Origin: Butyrivibrio sp. AE3009
GTDB taxonomy: Bacteria > Bacillota > Clostridia > Lachnospirales > Lachnospiraceae
Length of the DNA stretch: 64,000 bases
Direction: 5' to 3'
Assembly (NCBI RefSeq): GCF_000420845.1
Contig: NZ_ATVS01000004.1
Span: forward strand, 62,001 to 126,000
Shown here piece by piece: positions 18,506-30,381 of the stretch. A program made the translations under genes and the position numbers. The notes below the pieces were generated by a model. The model ran no database searches and was not told where the DNA came from. It saw only the letters and a program-made list of their open reading frames with translations. The first letter of the stretch is position 1, and each line of letters begins with the position of its first letter.

Positions 18506-18780
18506 GAATGTACTAAAATACTATCCGCGGTGCCACCTTGAATTCGTAGTGATGATGTTCCTACGCGCTTAATTCGAATACTAACATATTCGTCGCAACT
18601 AACGTATGCGCTCACGTTGCAGAATACTCTGCCTCCTGTTTGTTATATAAGAGGCATTTGACTGCACCCTCAACGGTCCATTTGACTACCTGTTTCTTAC
18701 CCGTTCTCAGCTATGTCGGGCTCTCTGTGAAGGCATCTTAGCCTTTATCTCCGCTTCATCAGTTTAAAGTATTAACTTGG
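18467..18780 (-). promoter_or_regulatory. Tryptophan T-box riboswitch (leader of trpDCFBA)
   Basis: The minus-strand leader carries the T-box sequence AAGGTGGCACCGCGG (18539-18525). UGGCACC binds the 3' end of uncharged tRNA. Upstream stem I has an AGAGAG element and a specifier loop with UGG (Trp) at 18680-18678 in the context CAAAUGGACCGUUGAG. Uncharged tRNA-Trp should stabilise the antiterminator and let RNA polymerase read into trpD. The leader runs from the promoter at 18814-18786 to the first terminator. Recognition is from the conserved motif; the specifier assignment fits the downstream genes. Confidence 0.93.
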
Positions 18781-18785
18781 TTAAC

Positions 18786-18814
18786 AGTTTAACCCCATTG
18801 CATTAATATGTCAA
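18786..18814 (-). promoter_or_regulatory. Sigma-A-type promoter of the trp operon
   Basis: On the minus strand TTGACA (18814-18809), a 17-nt spacer, then TAAACT (18791-18786). Transcription would start near 18779, just before T-box stem I. The -35 box overlaps the stop codon of the upstream lipoprotein gene. Confidence 0.75.
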
Positions 18815-19335
18815 TAGTCTTCAGAAAAGAGATTGGTAGTATAGGTTGCAACTGTCTTGCCATTGGACTCATATATTACAAGACCATAGCATTCCTCACC
18901 GCCCGGAAGATCATTTTCATAATATTCTTTGAACTCAAGAGCGGAGATATCTGTGAGGAAAGCCTGTTTGTTACCTACCTTACCACTGTATCCGTAAGTA
19001 TCGCCTCCTCTGAAAGAGCTTCCTTCAACCTTGAAATTACCATCCTGCTTATATACAAGATAGCCGTCATTAACTGATGAAGTTCCATCATAGGTATAAT
19101 ATGCAATGAAGTCATCTTCGCTGATACTGTCAGGCATTTCCTTTGTGTATTCGCTTATAGTGGCTTCTATATTTTTGAAATCATCATATTTGTTGGCCTT
19201 CGAATCTTCAGACAATGACATTTTGTATTTTTTCATATTCTTCGTCAGAGCCGGATTCTTTGACATGCTGCAGCCTACTGCCAAAATAACTACCACAAAA
19301 GTCAGAGTTAATGCAATAAACTTTCTGTAATTCAT
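18811..19335 (-). CDS. Lipoprotein of unknown function, paralogue of the divergent 19585 gene
   Basis: A 174-residue protein. ATG 19335 has AAAGGTG upstream and gives MNYRKFIALTLTFVV followed by the lipobox AVGC (Cys ~22), so it should be a lipidated surface protein. The mature part has no family I recognise. Its last ~110 residues align with the product of the divergent gene at 19585: DDFIAYYTYDG against [11 protein letters not shown], and VATYTTNLFSEDY against [14 protein letters not shown]. Its stop codon overlaps the trp promoter. Confidence 0.8.
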   Translation of the reverse strand: MNYRKFIALTLTFVVVILAVGCSMSKNPALTKNMKKYKMSLSEDSKANKYDDFKNIEATISEYTKEMPDSISEDDFIAYYTYDGTSSVNDGYLVYKQDGNFKVEGSSFRGGDTYGYSGKVGNKQAFLTDISALEFKEYYENDLPGGEECYGLVIYESNGKTVATYTTNLFSEDY

Positions 19336-19584
19336 AATTGTTTCACCTTTCAATTGTCATTATTTTGGGGATTTCTCAGAACTAATTATAGTATAGCAAC
19401 TCAGAAATTCATAGAACATCTGCATTTTAGTGGGTTATAATGTCATAAGTCTCCATTTTTTCAAATTGCAGGCCTTTTTCTGACAAACGGTAGTTGAAAT
19501 GGGACGAACGACACTTTAATTCTTTAGTTTACGATGTTAGAATAAGACAGCAATAAAAAGGAAGTAACAAACCCAGGAGAAATT

Positions 19585-20010
19585 ATGACGGATTACAATA
19601 TTAAATATCTTACAGATGACAGCACTCCGTTGCAGATCTCTTTTGACAGTTTTATGGATATTTCTGAGGAAACATCAACTTCTTTCCCTAAATATCTTTC
19701 CATGGACAACTTTTGCGGATATTATGCCTATTGCGGAAATCCTCTTAATAATGTTGAATATATAGTAGTGAATAACGGTTATTCCCTTTTGGCATACAAA
19801 ACAAGATCAAGTGGCGGATTTCGGGATAACTTCGCAGGTATCGTAAACGGTGAGGAGTTATTTCTCGAAGAACTTACATCAGTTCCTCATACTATGAACC
19901 TATATATAAATGCCAACGGAGGGTACAATAGTTTCGGTTACCTGTTCTTCAAGCAGAGCGGGAGAGTAACCGTTTTACACACGACCAATATCTTCGGTGA
20001 TGAGAGGTAA
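19585..20010 (+). CDS. Cytoplasmic paralogue of the 18811 lipoprotein, unknown function
   Basis: A 141-residue protein with AGGAG 7 nt before ATG and no signal peptide or lipobox. It shares the whole C-terminal domain of the divergent lipoprotein (YYAY-G, a glycine-rich SSGGFRD against SSFRGGDTYGY, and TTNIFGDE against TTNLFSED). One copy seems to act outside the cell and one inside. It is 5 nt upstream of the exonuclease III gene and probably co-transcribed. No function can be assigned. Confidence 0.75.
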   Translation: MTDYNIKYLTDDSTPLQISFDSFMDISEETSTSFPKYLSMDNFCGYYAYCGNPLNNVEYIVVNNGYSLLAYKTRSSGGFRDNFAGIVNGEELFLEELTSVPHTMNLYINANGGYNSFGYLFFKQSGRVTVLHTTNIFGDER

Positions 20011-20015
20011 ATACT

Positions 20016-20777
20016 ATGAGTACTAAGCTTGTTTCGTGGAATGTCAACGGACTAAGGGCCTGTGTATCAAAAGGCTGCTTTCAGGAATTTATGGACAAAG
20101 AAAACCCTGATGTGATCTGCCTTCAGGAGACCAAACTTCAGGAGGGACAGATTGAGATGGATCTTCCCGGCTATGAAGAATACTGGAACTACGCTGAGAA
20201 AAAAGGCTACTCAGGCACGGCTATTTTTACCAAGGAAAAGCCCTTATCCGTGACCTACGGCCTCGGAATAGAAGAGCATGACCACGAAGGAAGAGTAATA
20301 ACCGCTGAATATCCGGATTATTATCTCGTAACGGTCTATGTTCCCAATGCAAAAGAGGATCTTTCAAGACTTGAATACAGACAGGTGTGGGAAGATGATT
20401 TCCTTGCTTATATCAAAAAACTGGAAGAGAAGAAGCCCGTTATCTACTGCGGCGATCTCAATGTTGCCCACAAGGAGATAGATCTTAAGAATCCCAAGCC
20501 CAACCGCGGACACGCAGGCTTTACAGATGAGGAGAGAGCTAAGTTCGACAATGTGGTTAACTCCGGTCTTGTGGATACCTTCAGACATTTTTATCCCGAT
20601 CTTGAAGGCGCATATTCCTGGTGGAGCTACAGGTTCAACTCAAGAGCCAAGAACGCCGGCTGGCGTATTGACTACTTTGTTGTATCCGAAAGTCTGATCG
20701 ATAGGGCAGAAGATGCCAAGATTTACGCTGATGCTCTTGGTTCCGATCATTGTCCTGTGGGACTTATTCTTAAATAA
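20016..20777 (+). CDS. xth: Exodeoxyribonuclease III / AP endonuclease
   Basis: A 253-residue exonuclease-endonuclease-phosphatase fold protein that cuts at abasic sites and removes 3' blocks in base excision repair. Motifs: [18 protein letters not shown] with the metal Glu, [14 protein letters not shown] with catalytic Asp and Asn, and GSDHCPVGL with the catalytic Asp-His. The form matches the ExoA/XthA type of Firmicutes. A terminator follows. Confidence 0.95.
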   Translation: MSTKLVSWNVNGLRACVSKGCFQEFMDKENPDVICLQETKLQEGQIEMDLPGYEEYWNYAEKKGYSGTAIFTKEKPLSVTYGLGIEEHDHEGRVITAEYPDYYLVTVYVPNAKEDLSRLEYRQVWEDDFLAYIKKLEEKKPVIYCGDLNVAHKEIDLKNPKPNRGHAGFTDEERAKFDNVVNSGLVDTFRHFYPDLEGAYSWWSYRFNSRAKNAGWRIDYFVVSESLIDRAEDAKIYADALGSDHCPVGLILK

Positions 20778-20803
20778 CAGCAATATTTGTCTAACAGGCT
20801 ACG

Positions 20804-20853
20804 AAGGTGTACAATGTTTTGCGGTTTGATTCGCTGACATTTACACCTTTTTT
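20804..20853 (+). terminator. Rho-independent terminator of xth
   Basis: AAGGTGTA-AATGT pairs with ACATT-TACACCTT (one bulged base) around a 19-nt loop, followed by a T tract, 26 nt after the xth stop codon. Confidence 0.8.
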
Positions 20854-20871
20854 ATTGTGAGGAATGATACT

Positions 20872-21861
20872 ATGGATAACCTGATCTTCAGTCTCAATGC
20901 GACTTTTCCGATTTTTCTTCTCATGGTTCTCGGATATATTTTCAACAAGATTGGACTTATGGATGAAAAAGCAGCTTCCTGGATGAATAAATTTGTTTTT
21001 AAAGTTGCTCTGCCCGTACTTTTATTTGCAGACCTGTCCAAGGAAGATTTCGCAGCAGCCTGGAACGGAAGATTTGTACTGTTCTGTTTTTTGGCAACAG
21101 CGATAAGTGTCCTGATGATCACCCTGTTATCAATGTTTCTGGTCAAAAATAAAGGAAGAAGAGGAGAGTTCATTCAAGGCTCCTACAGAAGCAGCGCAGC
21201 GCTCCTTGGTATAGCTTTTATCCACAATATCTACGGAGAAGCCAGCACAGGTATGGCTCCTCTTATGATCCTTGGAAGCGTTCCACTCTACAATATTCTT
21301 GCAGTTATAATTCTGATGGTCACAGCCCCTTCGGATTATGTAATGGGAGACAGTTCGAAAGAGGGCAGTAGTGACAACGCCAAAAAAGTTCTTATCAAAA
21401 AAACATTACTCGGAATCCTTAAAAACCCTATTATTTTCGGTATCTTCATTGGTATGATCTGGTCTTTGCTTCGGATTCCTCAGCCTAAGATTTTTAACAC
21501 CGTAGTCAGTAACATAGCTTCACTGGCAACACCTCTTGGTCTTATGTCCATGGGTGCCACCTTTGATTTCAAAAAGGCCGCAAATGAAATAAAGCCGGCA
21601 CTGTGTGCCAGCTTTATCAAGCTTTTTGTATTAGTTGCTATATTTCTTCCTGTTGCTGTAACTCTGGGATTCTCCGGAGAACAGCTGGTAGCCATTCTTG
21701 TTATGCTTGGGTCAGCCACAACAGTCAGCTGCTTTATCATGTCCAAGAATATGGGCCATGAAGGAACTCTTAGCAGCAGTATCATTATGATGACTACCTT
21801 TGGATGTTCATTTTCACTGACCTTCTGGCTCTATATACTGAAATCTCTAAGTTTAATCTAA
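20872..21861 (+). CDS. AEC (auxin efflux carrier)-family permease
   Basis: A 329-residue integral membrane protein with about ten hydrophobic segments in two halves, split near residue 160 by a polar loop (GDSSKEGSSDNAKK), as is usual for the AEC family (PF03547). Bacterial members export or import organic acids such as malate or malonate; the substrate cannot be told. ATG 20872 is chosen (GAGGAA 7 nt upstream) rather than an upstream GTG. Its stop codon is only 4 nt from that of the convergent GGDEF gene. Confidence 0.85.
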   Translation: MDNLIFSLNATFPIFLLMVLGYIFNKIGLMDEKAASWMNKFVFKVALPVLLFADLSKEDFAAAWNGRFVLFCFLATAISVLMITLLSMFLVKNKGRRGEFIQGSYRSSAALLGIAFIHNIYGEASTGMAPLMILGSVPLYNILAVIILMVTAPSDYVMGDSSKEGSSDNAKKVLIKKTLLGILKNPIIFGIFIGMIWSLLRIPQPKIFNTVVSNIASLATPLGLMSMGATFDFKKAANEIKPALCASFIKLFVLVAIFLPVAVTLGFSGEQLVAILVMLGSATTVSCFIMSKNMGHEGTLSSSIIMMTTFGCSFSLTFWLYILKSLSLI

Positions 21862-21865
21862 GACA

Positions 21866-23323
21866 TCAATAATTTCCTTTTATCCTCTGGAGATTTTCAT
21901 CTGTCTCTTTCAGCATTTCTCTAAGGGACAGGTTCTCCTCGTGACCAAACTCACAGATTGAGTACTGAAGATGATTGATATATCTGCTGGTTTCTGATAG
22001 CAGTATAGCATTCTGGGTTGACATTTCCTGACGGAAAGTTTCCCCCTTGCCTTCATCTTCGGTTATATCTATTACAGCGAACTCATCACCGCGAATTCTG
22101 CCGTAAATACTTCCTTCAAATACTTCTTCAAGAATCTTGGCAACTCTCTTAACAGCTCTGTCACCTTCCTCATGTCCGTACATTTCATTGATCTTTTTGA
22201 GGGATTCCATATGAATATATGCCACAATGGCGCTGCTACCGGGCTTGAATTGTTCCTTAAGATAATCATAAGCCTTGGCAAAAAAGCCTCGTCTGTTAAG
22301 ACCACCGGTGAGATAATCCTGATCGCCGATGTGATCAAGAACAGAGTCATCTCTTGCAAGTTCTTCCTGAACCTCGTAGAGCTCTTCATTGGTGCGCTTT
22401 AACTCTTTTTCCAGATAAGATACTCTGGAAACTCCGGTTATTACGCTAAGAAGACATTCAAAAAAGTTATCGGTCAGCATCACTGGTTTGAACTCTATGA
22501 TCAGAAGTCCCAACTGATATTCGCCAACGAATATATCTCCCATGATGAAAATGTTATGTCCGGCCTTGGTAAAGGATGAGATTATCATGTCTGTACCGAT
22601 ACGAACTTCATCATCCTTAAGTTCTGTGATAGTGCCGTTTATCAGTGCACTCTTGATTGAAATGACTTCAGGTCTCTCCCAACTGTATTTGATGGTGTTT
22701 CTGACCTTTTTGTCATAGAGCATTATTCCGCAGTTCTTGACTCCGGCCTTCCTGGCATCCTCGGCGAAGGTCTGATAAGCCTTCTCGGAGGCATATTTTC
22801 TGTGAAGAAGGCTGCTGCTGATGTTGGCAAGTTCCTCAATCGCAGCTGCAGGAGAGCATTCCACAAAGTTAAACTGCTTCTGTGATTCTGAAGGAGGTAG
22901 TTCCTTATTCTTGGCAAAATAGATTGCATCACATACAGACTCATAACCCAGCTGCTGCATCTGATCATGGTCTGACTGCACGGGATTTACATTGGTAAAA
23001 CCTTCGCATTCCGTAAGCGTCAGAACAGGAACCGGTTCAAATTTTCTAAGAAATGCCTCTTTTTTAAGAATCGGGGCATTCTTTCCTATTCTCTCGATGT
23101 CAATTATAAGTGCATCAAAATCGGTGGTCATGGCATAGTCGAAGAGAGCAGAGTTCTGATAATCATAGGGTCTGTCCTCATTCACCGATTTATCCGTGTA
23201 GAGGTATCTGCCCGGCAGGATAAAAAGATTAATCTCCTTATTCTTGGCTGCCTGGCAGGCACCAATACAGATATTCTTAACATCTATGTCTTCCAATTCA
23301 GATATCAACAGTCCAATATTCAT
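21866..23323 (-). CDS. Soluble protein with PBP-like sensor and degenerate GGDEF (RGDEF) domain
   Basis: A 485-residue protein. ATG 23323 follows GAGGGGA. Residues ~1-145 (MNIGLLISELEDID) look like a LacI/periplasmic-binding fold, ~160-300 may be a GAF-like domain, ~300-325 a coiled coil, and ~330-480 a GGDEF domain. The active-site motif is RGDEF (411-415) and the usual metal aspartates of the DxD strand are His371 and Glu373, although GHEEGD is kept. It is therefore probably not an active cyclase, but may bind GTP or c-di-GMP or regulate by interaction. No membrane segment is seen. Confidence 0.8.
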   Translation of the reverse strand: MNIGLLISELEDIDVKNICIGACQAAKNKEINLFILPGRYLYTDKSVNEDRPYDYQNSALFDYAMTTDFDALIIDIERIGKNAPILKKEAFLRKFEPVPVLTLTECEGFTNVNPVQSDHDQMQQLGYESVCDAIYFAKNKELPPSESQKQFNFVECSPAAAIEELANISSSLLHRKYASEKAYQTFAEDARKAGVKNCGIMLYDKKVRNTIKYSWERPEVISIKSALINGTITELKDDEVRIGTDMIISSFTKAGHNIFIMGDIFVGEYQLGLLIIEFKPVMLTDNFFECLLSVITGVSRVSYLEKELKRTNEELYEVQEELARDDSVLDHIGDQDYLTGGLNRRGFFAKAYDYLKEQFKPGSSAIVAYIHMESLKKINEMYGHEEGDRAVKRVAKILEEVFEGSIYGRIRGDEFAVIDITEDEGKGETFRQEMSTQNAILLSETSRYINHLQYSICEFGHEENLSLREMLKETDENLQRIKGNY

Positions 23324-23364
23324 GTATCCCCTCACATATTACTGCCTGATCTGTTAATTGCGAC

Positions 23365-25920
23365 TTATTTCTCTTCAATATCCTCGGAAACATCATCGAT
23401 GTTGTCGATATCCTTGTCTCCGTCGGAAATCTTTTCTCTTACCTTGGCAATCTTGGCAACAGTGACACCCTTATCAAGATTGATCATCTTAACACCGGAA
23501 GTTACACGTCCGTGAACAGTGATCTCATCCATACGAAGCTGGATGATGGTTCCCTGGTTGGTGATCATCATGATCTCGTTGTCATCCTTAACTGCCTTGA
23601 CGCCTACTACGCTACCGGTCTTCTCTGTTATCTTGTAGCACTTAACGCCCTTACCGCCTCTGAACTGGCTGTTGAACTCTTCAAGTGTGGTACGCTTGCC
23701 GTAACCTTTTTCGGATACGATAAGAAGTGAATCACCCTGTGAATCCAGCTGCATTCCGACAATCTCATCTGTATCGTCAAGCATCATACCTCTTACACCG
23801 ATAGAAGATCTGCCTGTTGAACGAACATCCTCTTCATCGAAGTGGATACACATTCCGTTCTTGGTAACAAGGAAAATCTCTGCGTCCTTCTTAACTGTCT
23901 TAACTTCGATAAGCTCATCGTCATCACGAAGGTTGATGGCTACAAGTCCGGTCTTTCTAACATTTGAGAAGTCTGTGATAGGAGTCTTCTTAACGGTTCC
24001 CTTCTTGGTTACCATGAAGAGGCTCTTGGTCTCATCCTCAAATCCGGTAACAGGAATCATAGCGGATATCTTCTCACCGGGAGCAAGCTGCAGGAGGTTG
24101 ACGATAGCCATACCTCTTGATGTTCTTGAAGCCTCGGGAATCTGATAAGCCTTGAGTCTGTATACACGTCCTGTGCTGGTAAAGAACATGATGTAGTTGT
24201 GTGTTGTTGTCATGAGAATATCTTCAACAAAGTCATTATCGATTGTTGTGATACCCTTAATCCCCTTACCTCCGCGGTTCTGGGCCTTAAAGTTATCTAT
24301 GGACATTCTCTTGATATATCCAAGGTCGGTCATTGCGATAACGGTATTAACATTAGGGATAAGATCCTCGATATCAATATCTGACTCATCATGTCCGATC
24401 TGTGACTTTCTGTCATCGCCGTATTTATCGGAAATTTCTGTAATTTCTTTCTTGATAACTCCAAGAAGGAGCTTCTCATCTGCAAGAATAGCCTTAAGTT
24501 CCTCAATCTTTTTAAGAAGCTCTGCGTGCTCCTGCTCCAGCTTGTCTCTTTCCAAGCCGGTGAGAGTACGAAGTCTCATGTCTACAATAGCCTGCGCCTG
24601 AACATCTGACAGACCAAAGCGTCCCATCAACTGTTCCTTGGCAATTGCTACTGTTTCACTGCCTCTGATGATCTTGATAACTTCATCGATGTTATCAAGG
24701 GCTATAAGCAGACCTTCAAGGATATGATTACGTTCCTCAGCCTTGTTGAGGTCGTATTTGGTTCTTCTGGTTACAACTTCTTCCTGGTGTCTGATGTAGT
24801 GCTTAAGCATCTCGGTGATGCTAAGAACCTTGGGCTCGTTGTTGACAAGAGCAAGCATGATGATACCGAAGGAATCCTGCATCTGAGTGTGCTTGTAGAG
24901 CTTATTCAGCATGATGTTAGGGTTAACATCACTTCTAAGCTCGATAACAACACGCATACCTTCACGGTCTGACTCATCACGAAGAGCAGTGATACCGTCA
25001 AGCTTTTTGAGCTTAACAAGTTCTGCTATCTTGGAAATCATATTAGCCTTGTTAACAAGGTATGGAAGCTCTGTTACAACGATTCTGTTCTTGCCGCCCT
25101 GCATGGGTTCTATGTTGGTAACGGCTCTTACTACAACCTTGCCTCGTCCTGTTCTGTAGGCTTCCTCGGCACCTCTTGTTCCAAGGATGATACCACCTGT
25201 AGGGAAGTCAGGAGCCTTAACAATTTCAAGAATCTCCTCAATCTCAGTCTCTCTGTCCTCAAGGACTCTGTTGTCGATCATCTTGACTACAGCGCCGATG
25301 ACTTCACGAAGGTTGTGAGGAGGAATATTGGTTGCCATACCTACTGCGATACCTGTTGTACCGTTAACCAGAAGGTTAGGATATCTTGAAGGAAGAACAA
25401 CAGGCTCTTTCTCTGTCTCGTCGAAGTTGGGAACAAAGTCAACGGTGTCCTTGTTGATATCGGCAATCATTTCCATTGAGATCTTGGTAAGTCTTGCCTC
25501 AGTATATCGCATGGCAGCTGCGCCGTCGCCGTCCACGGAACCAAAGTTACCGTGACCGTCAACGAGACAATATCTCATTGACCAGGGCTGTGCCATATTA
25601 ACCAATGAACCATAGATAGAGCTGTCACCGTGAGGGTGATATTTACCCATTGTATCGCCGACGATACGGGCGCACTTACGATGCGGCTTGTCGGGACCGT
25701 TGTTGAGCTCTATCATGGAAAAAAGTATTCTTCTCTGTACAGGCTTAAGTCCGTCTCTGACATCAGGAAGAGCACGGGATGCGATAACACTCATGGCGTA
25801 GTCGATATAATCGGACTCCATGGTCTTCTGAAGGTCTACTTCCTTGATTCTGTCAGTGGTTACTTTGTCAAAGACGTCATCTGACAATTCGTTGTTGTTA
25901 TTGTTGTTATTATCAGGCAT
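23365..25920 (-). CDS. gyrA: DNA gyrase subunit A
   Basis: An 851-residue type II topoisomerase breakage-reunion subunit. The active tyrosine is in [11 protein letters not shown], and GyrA-box-like QNRGGKG and QFRGGKG sit in the C-terminal beta-pinwheel, so this is GyrA rather than ParC. The quinolone region reads [11 protein letters not shown]: Ser at the E. coli 83 position and Gly where E. coli has Asp87. An odd run of seven Asn follows MPD at the N-terminus. It follows gyrB directly on the same strand. Confidence 0.98.
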   Translation of the reverse strand: MPDNNNNNNNELSDDVFDKVTTDRIKEVDLQKTMESDYIDYAMSVIASRALPDVRDGLKPVQRRILFSMIELNNGPDKPHRKCARIVGDTMGKYHPHGDSSIYGSLVNMAQPWSMRYCLVDGHGNFGSVDGDGAAAMRYTEARLTKISMEMIADINKDTVDFVPNFDETEKEPVVLPSRYPNLLVNGTTGIAVGMATNIPPHNLREVIGAVVKMIDNRVLEDRETEIEEILEIVKAPDFPTGGIILGTRGAEEAYRTGRGKVVVRAVTNIEPMQGGKNRIVVTELPYLVNKANMISKIAELVKLKKLDGITALRDESDREGMRVVIELRSDVNPNIMLNKLYKHTQMQDSFGIIMLALVNNEPKVLSITEMLKHYIRHQEEVVTRRTKYDLNKAEERNHILEGLLIALDNIDEVIKIIRGSETVAIAKEQLMGRFGLSDVQAQAIVDMRLRTLTGLERDKLEQEHAELLKKIEELKAILADEKLLLGVIKKEITEISDKYGDDRKSQIGHDESDIDIEDLIPNVNTVIAMTDLGYIKRMSIDNFKAQNRGGKGIKGITTIDNDFVEDILMTTTHNYIMFFTSTGRVYRLKAYQIPEASRTSRGMAIVNLLQLAPGEKISAMIPVTGFEDETKSLFMVTKKGTVKKTPITDFSNVRKTGLVAINLRDDDELIEVKTVKKDAEIFLVTKNGMCIHFDEEDVRSTGRSSIGVRGMMLDDTDEIVGMQLDSQGDSLLIVSEKGYGKRTTLEEFNSQFRGGKGVKCYKITEKTGSVVGVKAVKDDNEIMMITNQGTIIQLRMDEITVHGRVTSGVKMINLDKGVTVAKIAKVREKISDGDKDIDNIDDVSEDIEEK

Positions 25921-25952
25921 TTTCTATCCCCTTTTTTACAACCTTGTTTGCT

Positions 25953-27905
<1,953 letters not shown>

Positions 27906-29021
27906 TTAGTTTTCGCTGCTTACTGTTCCTTCTGTAACTTTGAACAGCTTATCTATTTCAAATCTGTTATTAACGAATTCATCAAGTCCGGTACAGGTGA
28001 TGATGGTCTGAATATCACCAATGGTATTAAGCAGGTAATTCTGTCTGTTTGAATCAAGCTCCGACAGAACATCATCCAGAAGAAGTACCGGGTTTTCCTT
28101 CTTTGCTTTTTTAACAATTTCTATTTCTGAAAGCTTGAGTGAGAGAGAAGCGGTTCTTTGCTGTCCCTGGGAACCGAATTTTCTGATATCGATTCCATCA
28201 CTTAAGCTGTCTTCACTTATTCTTTTCCTGACAATAAAAGAAAAATCATCCTTATGAGGTCCAACTGTTGTCTGCTTCAGGATCACATCCTTCTGCCTGG
28301 AAGCCCTTAACTTGTGCTCAAAATCAGCTGCGGACACATAAGGCTCATAATAAACGGACAGGCTTTCTTTTTGACCTGTCAATTTCTCATGAATAGGTTG
28401 TATTATTTCATTTAATTCGCCTATGAATTTTTCTCTAGTCTTGATAATGACGGATCCGTATTCGCACAGCTGCTTGTCCTGAACATCAAGAAGCACGCTG
28501 TTTTCCGGATGTTCGTACAGATCCTTTAGAACTTTGTTGCGCTCGGTGACGAGCTTATTGTACTTAGAAAGACTATTTAGATATATCTGATCCAGCTGAC
28601 ACAGCTCCATATCCATGAATCTGCGTCTCTCTGAGGGACCATTCTTAATAATGCTGAGATCTTCCGGAGAAAAAAATACTACATTAAGCTTGCCTATCAG
28701 GTCTGAAGCCTTTTTGATCTTCTGACCGTCAATGGCTATTCCCTTGGATTTGTTCTTGCGAAGGTGCATGTCTACTCGGTACTCTGCACCGTCTCTCTCA
28801 AGTATGGTGCGGACATGACCTTCGTCCATTCCAAATCTGATGATTTCCTTGTCCTTACTTCCTTTGTGGGACTTGGTGGTGGCGGATACAAATATTGCCT
28901 CAAGAATATTGGTCTTACCCTGGGCATTGTCACCATACAAAATATTTGTACCGCTGCTGAAATCGATCTTTAAATTTTCATAATTTCTGAAATCAGCCAG
29001 TTCCAATGACTTTATAATCAT
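27906..29021 (-). CDS. recF: DNA replication and repair protein RecF
   Basis: A 371-residue SMC-like ATPase that loads RecA at gaps with RecO and RecR. Walker A is LYGDNAQGKTNILEA, the signature is SQGQQRTASLSLKL, and Walker B is VLLLDDVLSELDSNRQ. It overlaps the upstream S4 gene by 4 nt (ATGA), giving the usual dnaN-yaaA-recF-gyrB order of Firmicutes. Confidence 0.97.
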   Translation of the reverse strand: MIIKSLELADFRNYENLKIDFSSGTNILYGDNAQGKTNILEAIFVSATTKSHKGSKDKEIIRFGMDEGHVRTILERDGAEYRVDMHLRKNKSKGIAIDGQKIKKASDLIGKLNVVFFSPEDLSIIKNGPSERRRFMDMELCQLDQIYLNSLSKYNKLVTERNKVLKDLYEHPENSVLLDVQDKQLCEYGSVIIKTREKFIGELNEIIQPIHEKLTGQKESLSVYYEPYVSAADFEHKLRASRQKDVILKQTTVGPHKDDFSFIVRKRISEDSLSDGIDIRKFGSQGQQRTASLSLKLSEIEIVKKAKKENPVLLLDDVLSELDSNRQNYLLNTIGDIQTIITCTGLDEFVNNRFEIDKLFKVTEGTVSSEN

Positions 29022-29233
29022 TTCTCTATCTTTACCTGCACGCCGTCGTATTCGAAAATGTCACCATCATAGAGCTTGCGGCCACGTCTTTCTTCTATTT
29101 CACCGTTTACCTTAACAAGTCCGGCCTGAATATCATTTTTGGCATCAACGCCGGAACCCTCAAGACCTGCTTTTTTCAGTGCCTGTCCAAGTTTGATAAA
29201 GTCATCCTGTTCACGTAATTTAACAATTTCCAT
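29018..29233 (-). CDS. yaaA: S4-domain RNA-binding protein (YaaA-like)
   Basis: A 71-residue protein that is almost entirely an S4 RNA-binding domain (FIKLGQALKKAGLEGSGVDA, then LVKVNGEIEERRGRKLYDGD). It occupies the place of yaaA between dnaN and recF and overlaps recF by 4 nt. The B. subtilis equivalent is implicated in 50S ribosome assembly; that role here is by homology. Confidence 0.9.
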   Translation of the reverse strand: MEIVKLREQDDFIKLGQALKKAGLEGSGVDAKNDIQAGLVKVNGEIEERRGRKLYDGDIFEYDGVQVKIEK

Positions 29234-29271
29234 ATTCTTACTTCTAAAACTTTCTATTACAAAAAATATTT

Positions 29272-30381
29272 TTAATCAACTGTTGTAAAGTTAACCGGAA
29301 GAACAAGGTAGATGTAGGTTGATTCCTTGTCTCTGATAAAGCATGGTGCCTTAGGGTTAACGAGGTAAATATCAACAATCTCATCCTCAATTACTCTAAG
29401 AGCATCAATGAGGAACTTAGGGTTGAAGCCGATCATAAGATCCTTACCCTGTTTGTCGATATCAATCTCTTCATCCATGCTTCCGATTGCTGAATTGATC
29501 TTGAGCTCCAGTGTTCCGTCAGTTACTGATACGATAACAGGCTTCTTGTCACCCTCTTTTACAAGAAGGGTAGCACGGTCGATACAGCTAAGGAACTCTT
29601 TTCTGTTGATGCTAAGCTTGGTCTCGTAGTCGCTTGAGAGCATCTGATCTATGCTGAAGTACTCGCCTTCAATGAGACGTGATACTACAGTTGTCTTCTC
29701 AAATTCAAATAAAACATGCTTGTCTGTAAAATAGATGCTGACCATCTTGTCGGTGCTGTCACCAAGGATCTTGCTGATCTCACCGAGAGTCTTACCGGGA
29801 ACAATAACCTTCTTGTATGGATAGCTGCCGCCCAGCTTGACCTTTCTGATAGAGATTCTGTGACCATCAAGAGAAACCAGCTTGAGATTCTCTCCATCTA
29901 CTTCAAAGAGCTCACCGGCCATGATCTTGTTGGCGTCGTTCTCTGCGATGGAGAAAATAGTCTGCTGAATAACATTCTTAAGAGTAAACTGTGATACTTC
30001 TACGCCGTCAATCTTCTCAATAGCAGGAAGATAAGTAAAGTCATCACCCTTTCTTCCGGGAAGATTGAACTTGGACTTCTCACAGCTGATTGTTACTTTA
30101 TTGGATGAATCAGATTCAATTGTTACATCATTGTCAGGGAGTTTTCTTACAATATCTACGAAGATCTTGGCATCGATTGCAATGAAACCTCTCTCTACAA
30201 TATTTCCTTCTACAATAGTCTGAATGCCAAGCTCCATATCGTTGGCAATGAATTTGATTATGCCTTCGGTTGCATCTATAAGAATACATTCAAGAATAGA
30301 CATTGTAGTCTTAGAAGGAACTGCTTTAGATACAATCTGCAAACTGCTGACGAGATTTGATTTCGAGCAAACGAATTTCAT
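29272..30381 (-). CDS. dnaN: DNA polymerase III beta sliding clamp
   Basis: A 369-residue clamp built of three similar domains. It begins MKFVCSKSNLVSSLQIVSKA and ends YIYLVLPVNF, near the usual MPMR-type end. ATG 30381 is preferred (GGGGGT 10 nt upstream); six extra codons upstream are possible. It follows dnaA on the same strand across a 305-bp gap holding a DnaA box. Confidence 0.97.
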   Translation of the reverse strand: MKFVCSKSNLVSSLQIVSKAVPSKTTMSILECILIDATEGIIKFIANDMELGIQTIVEGNIVERGFIAIDAKIFVDIVRKLPDNDVTIESDSSNKVTISCEKSKFNLPGRKGDDFTYLPAIEKIDGVEVSQFTLKNVIQQTIFSIAENDANKIMAGELFEVDGENLKLVSLDGHRISIRKVKLGGSYPYKKVIVPGKTLGEISKILGDSTDKMVSIYFTDKHVLFEFEKTTVVSRLIEGEYFSIDQMLSSDYETKLSINRKEFLSCIDRATLLVKEGDKKPVIVSVTDGTLELKINSAIGSMDEEIDIDKQGKDLMIGFNPKFLIDALRVIEDEIVDIYLVNPKAPCFIRDKESTYIYLVLPVNFTTVD

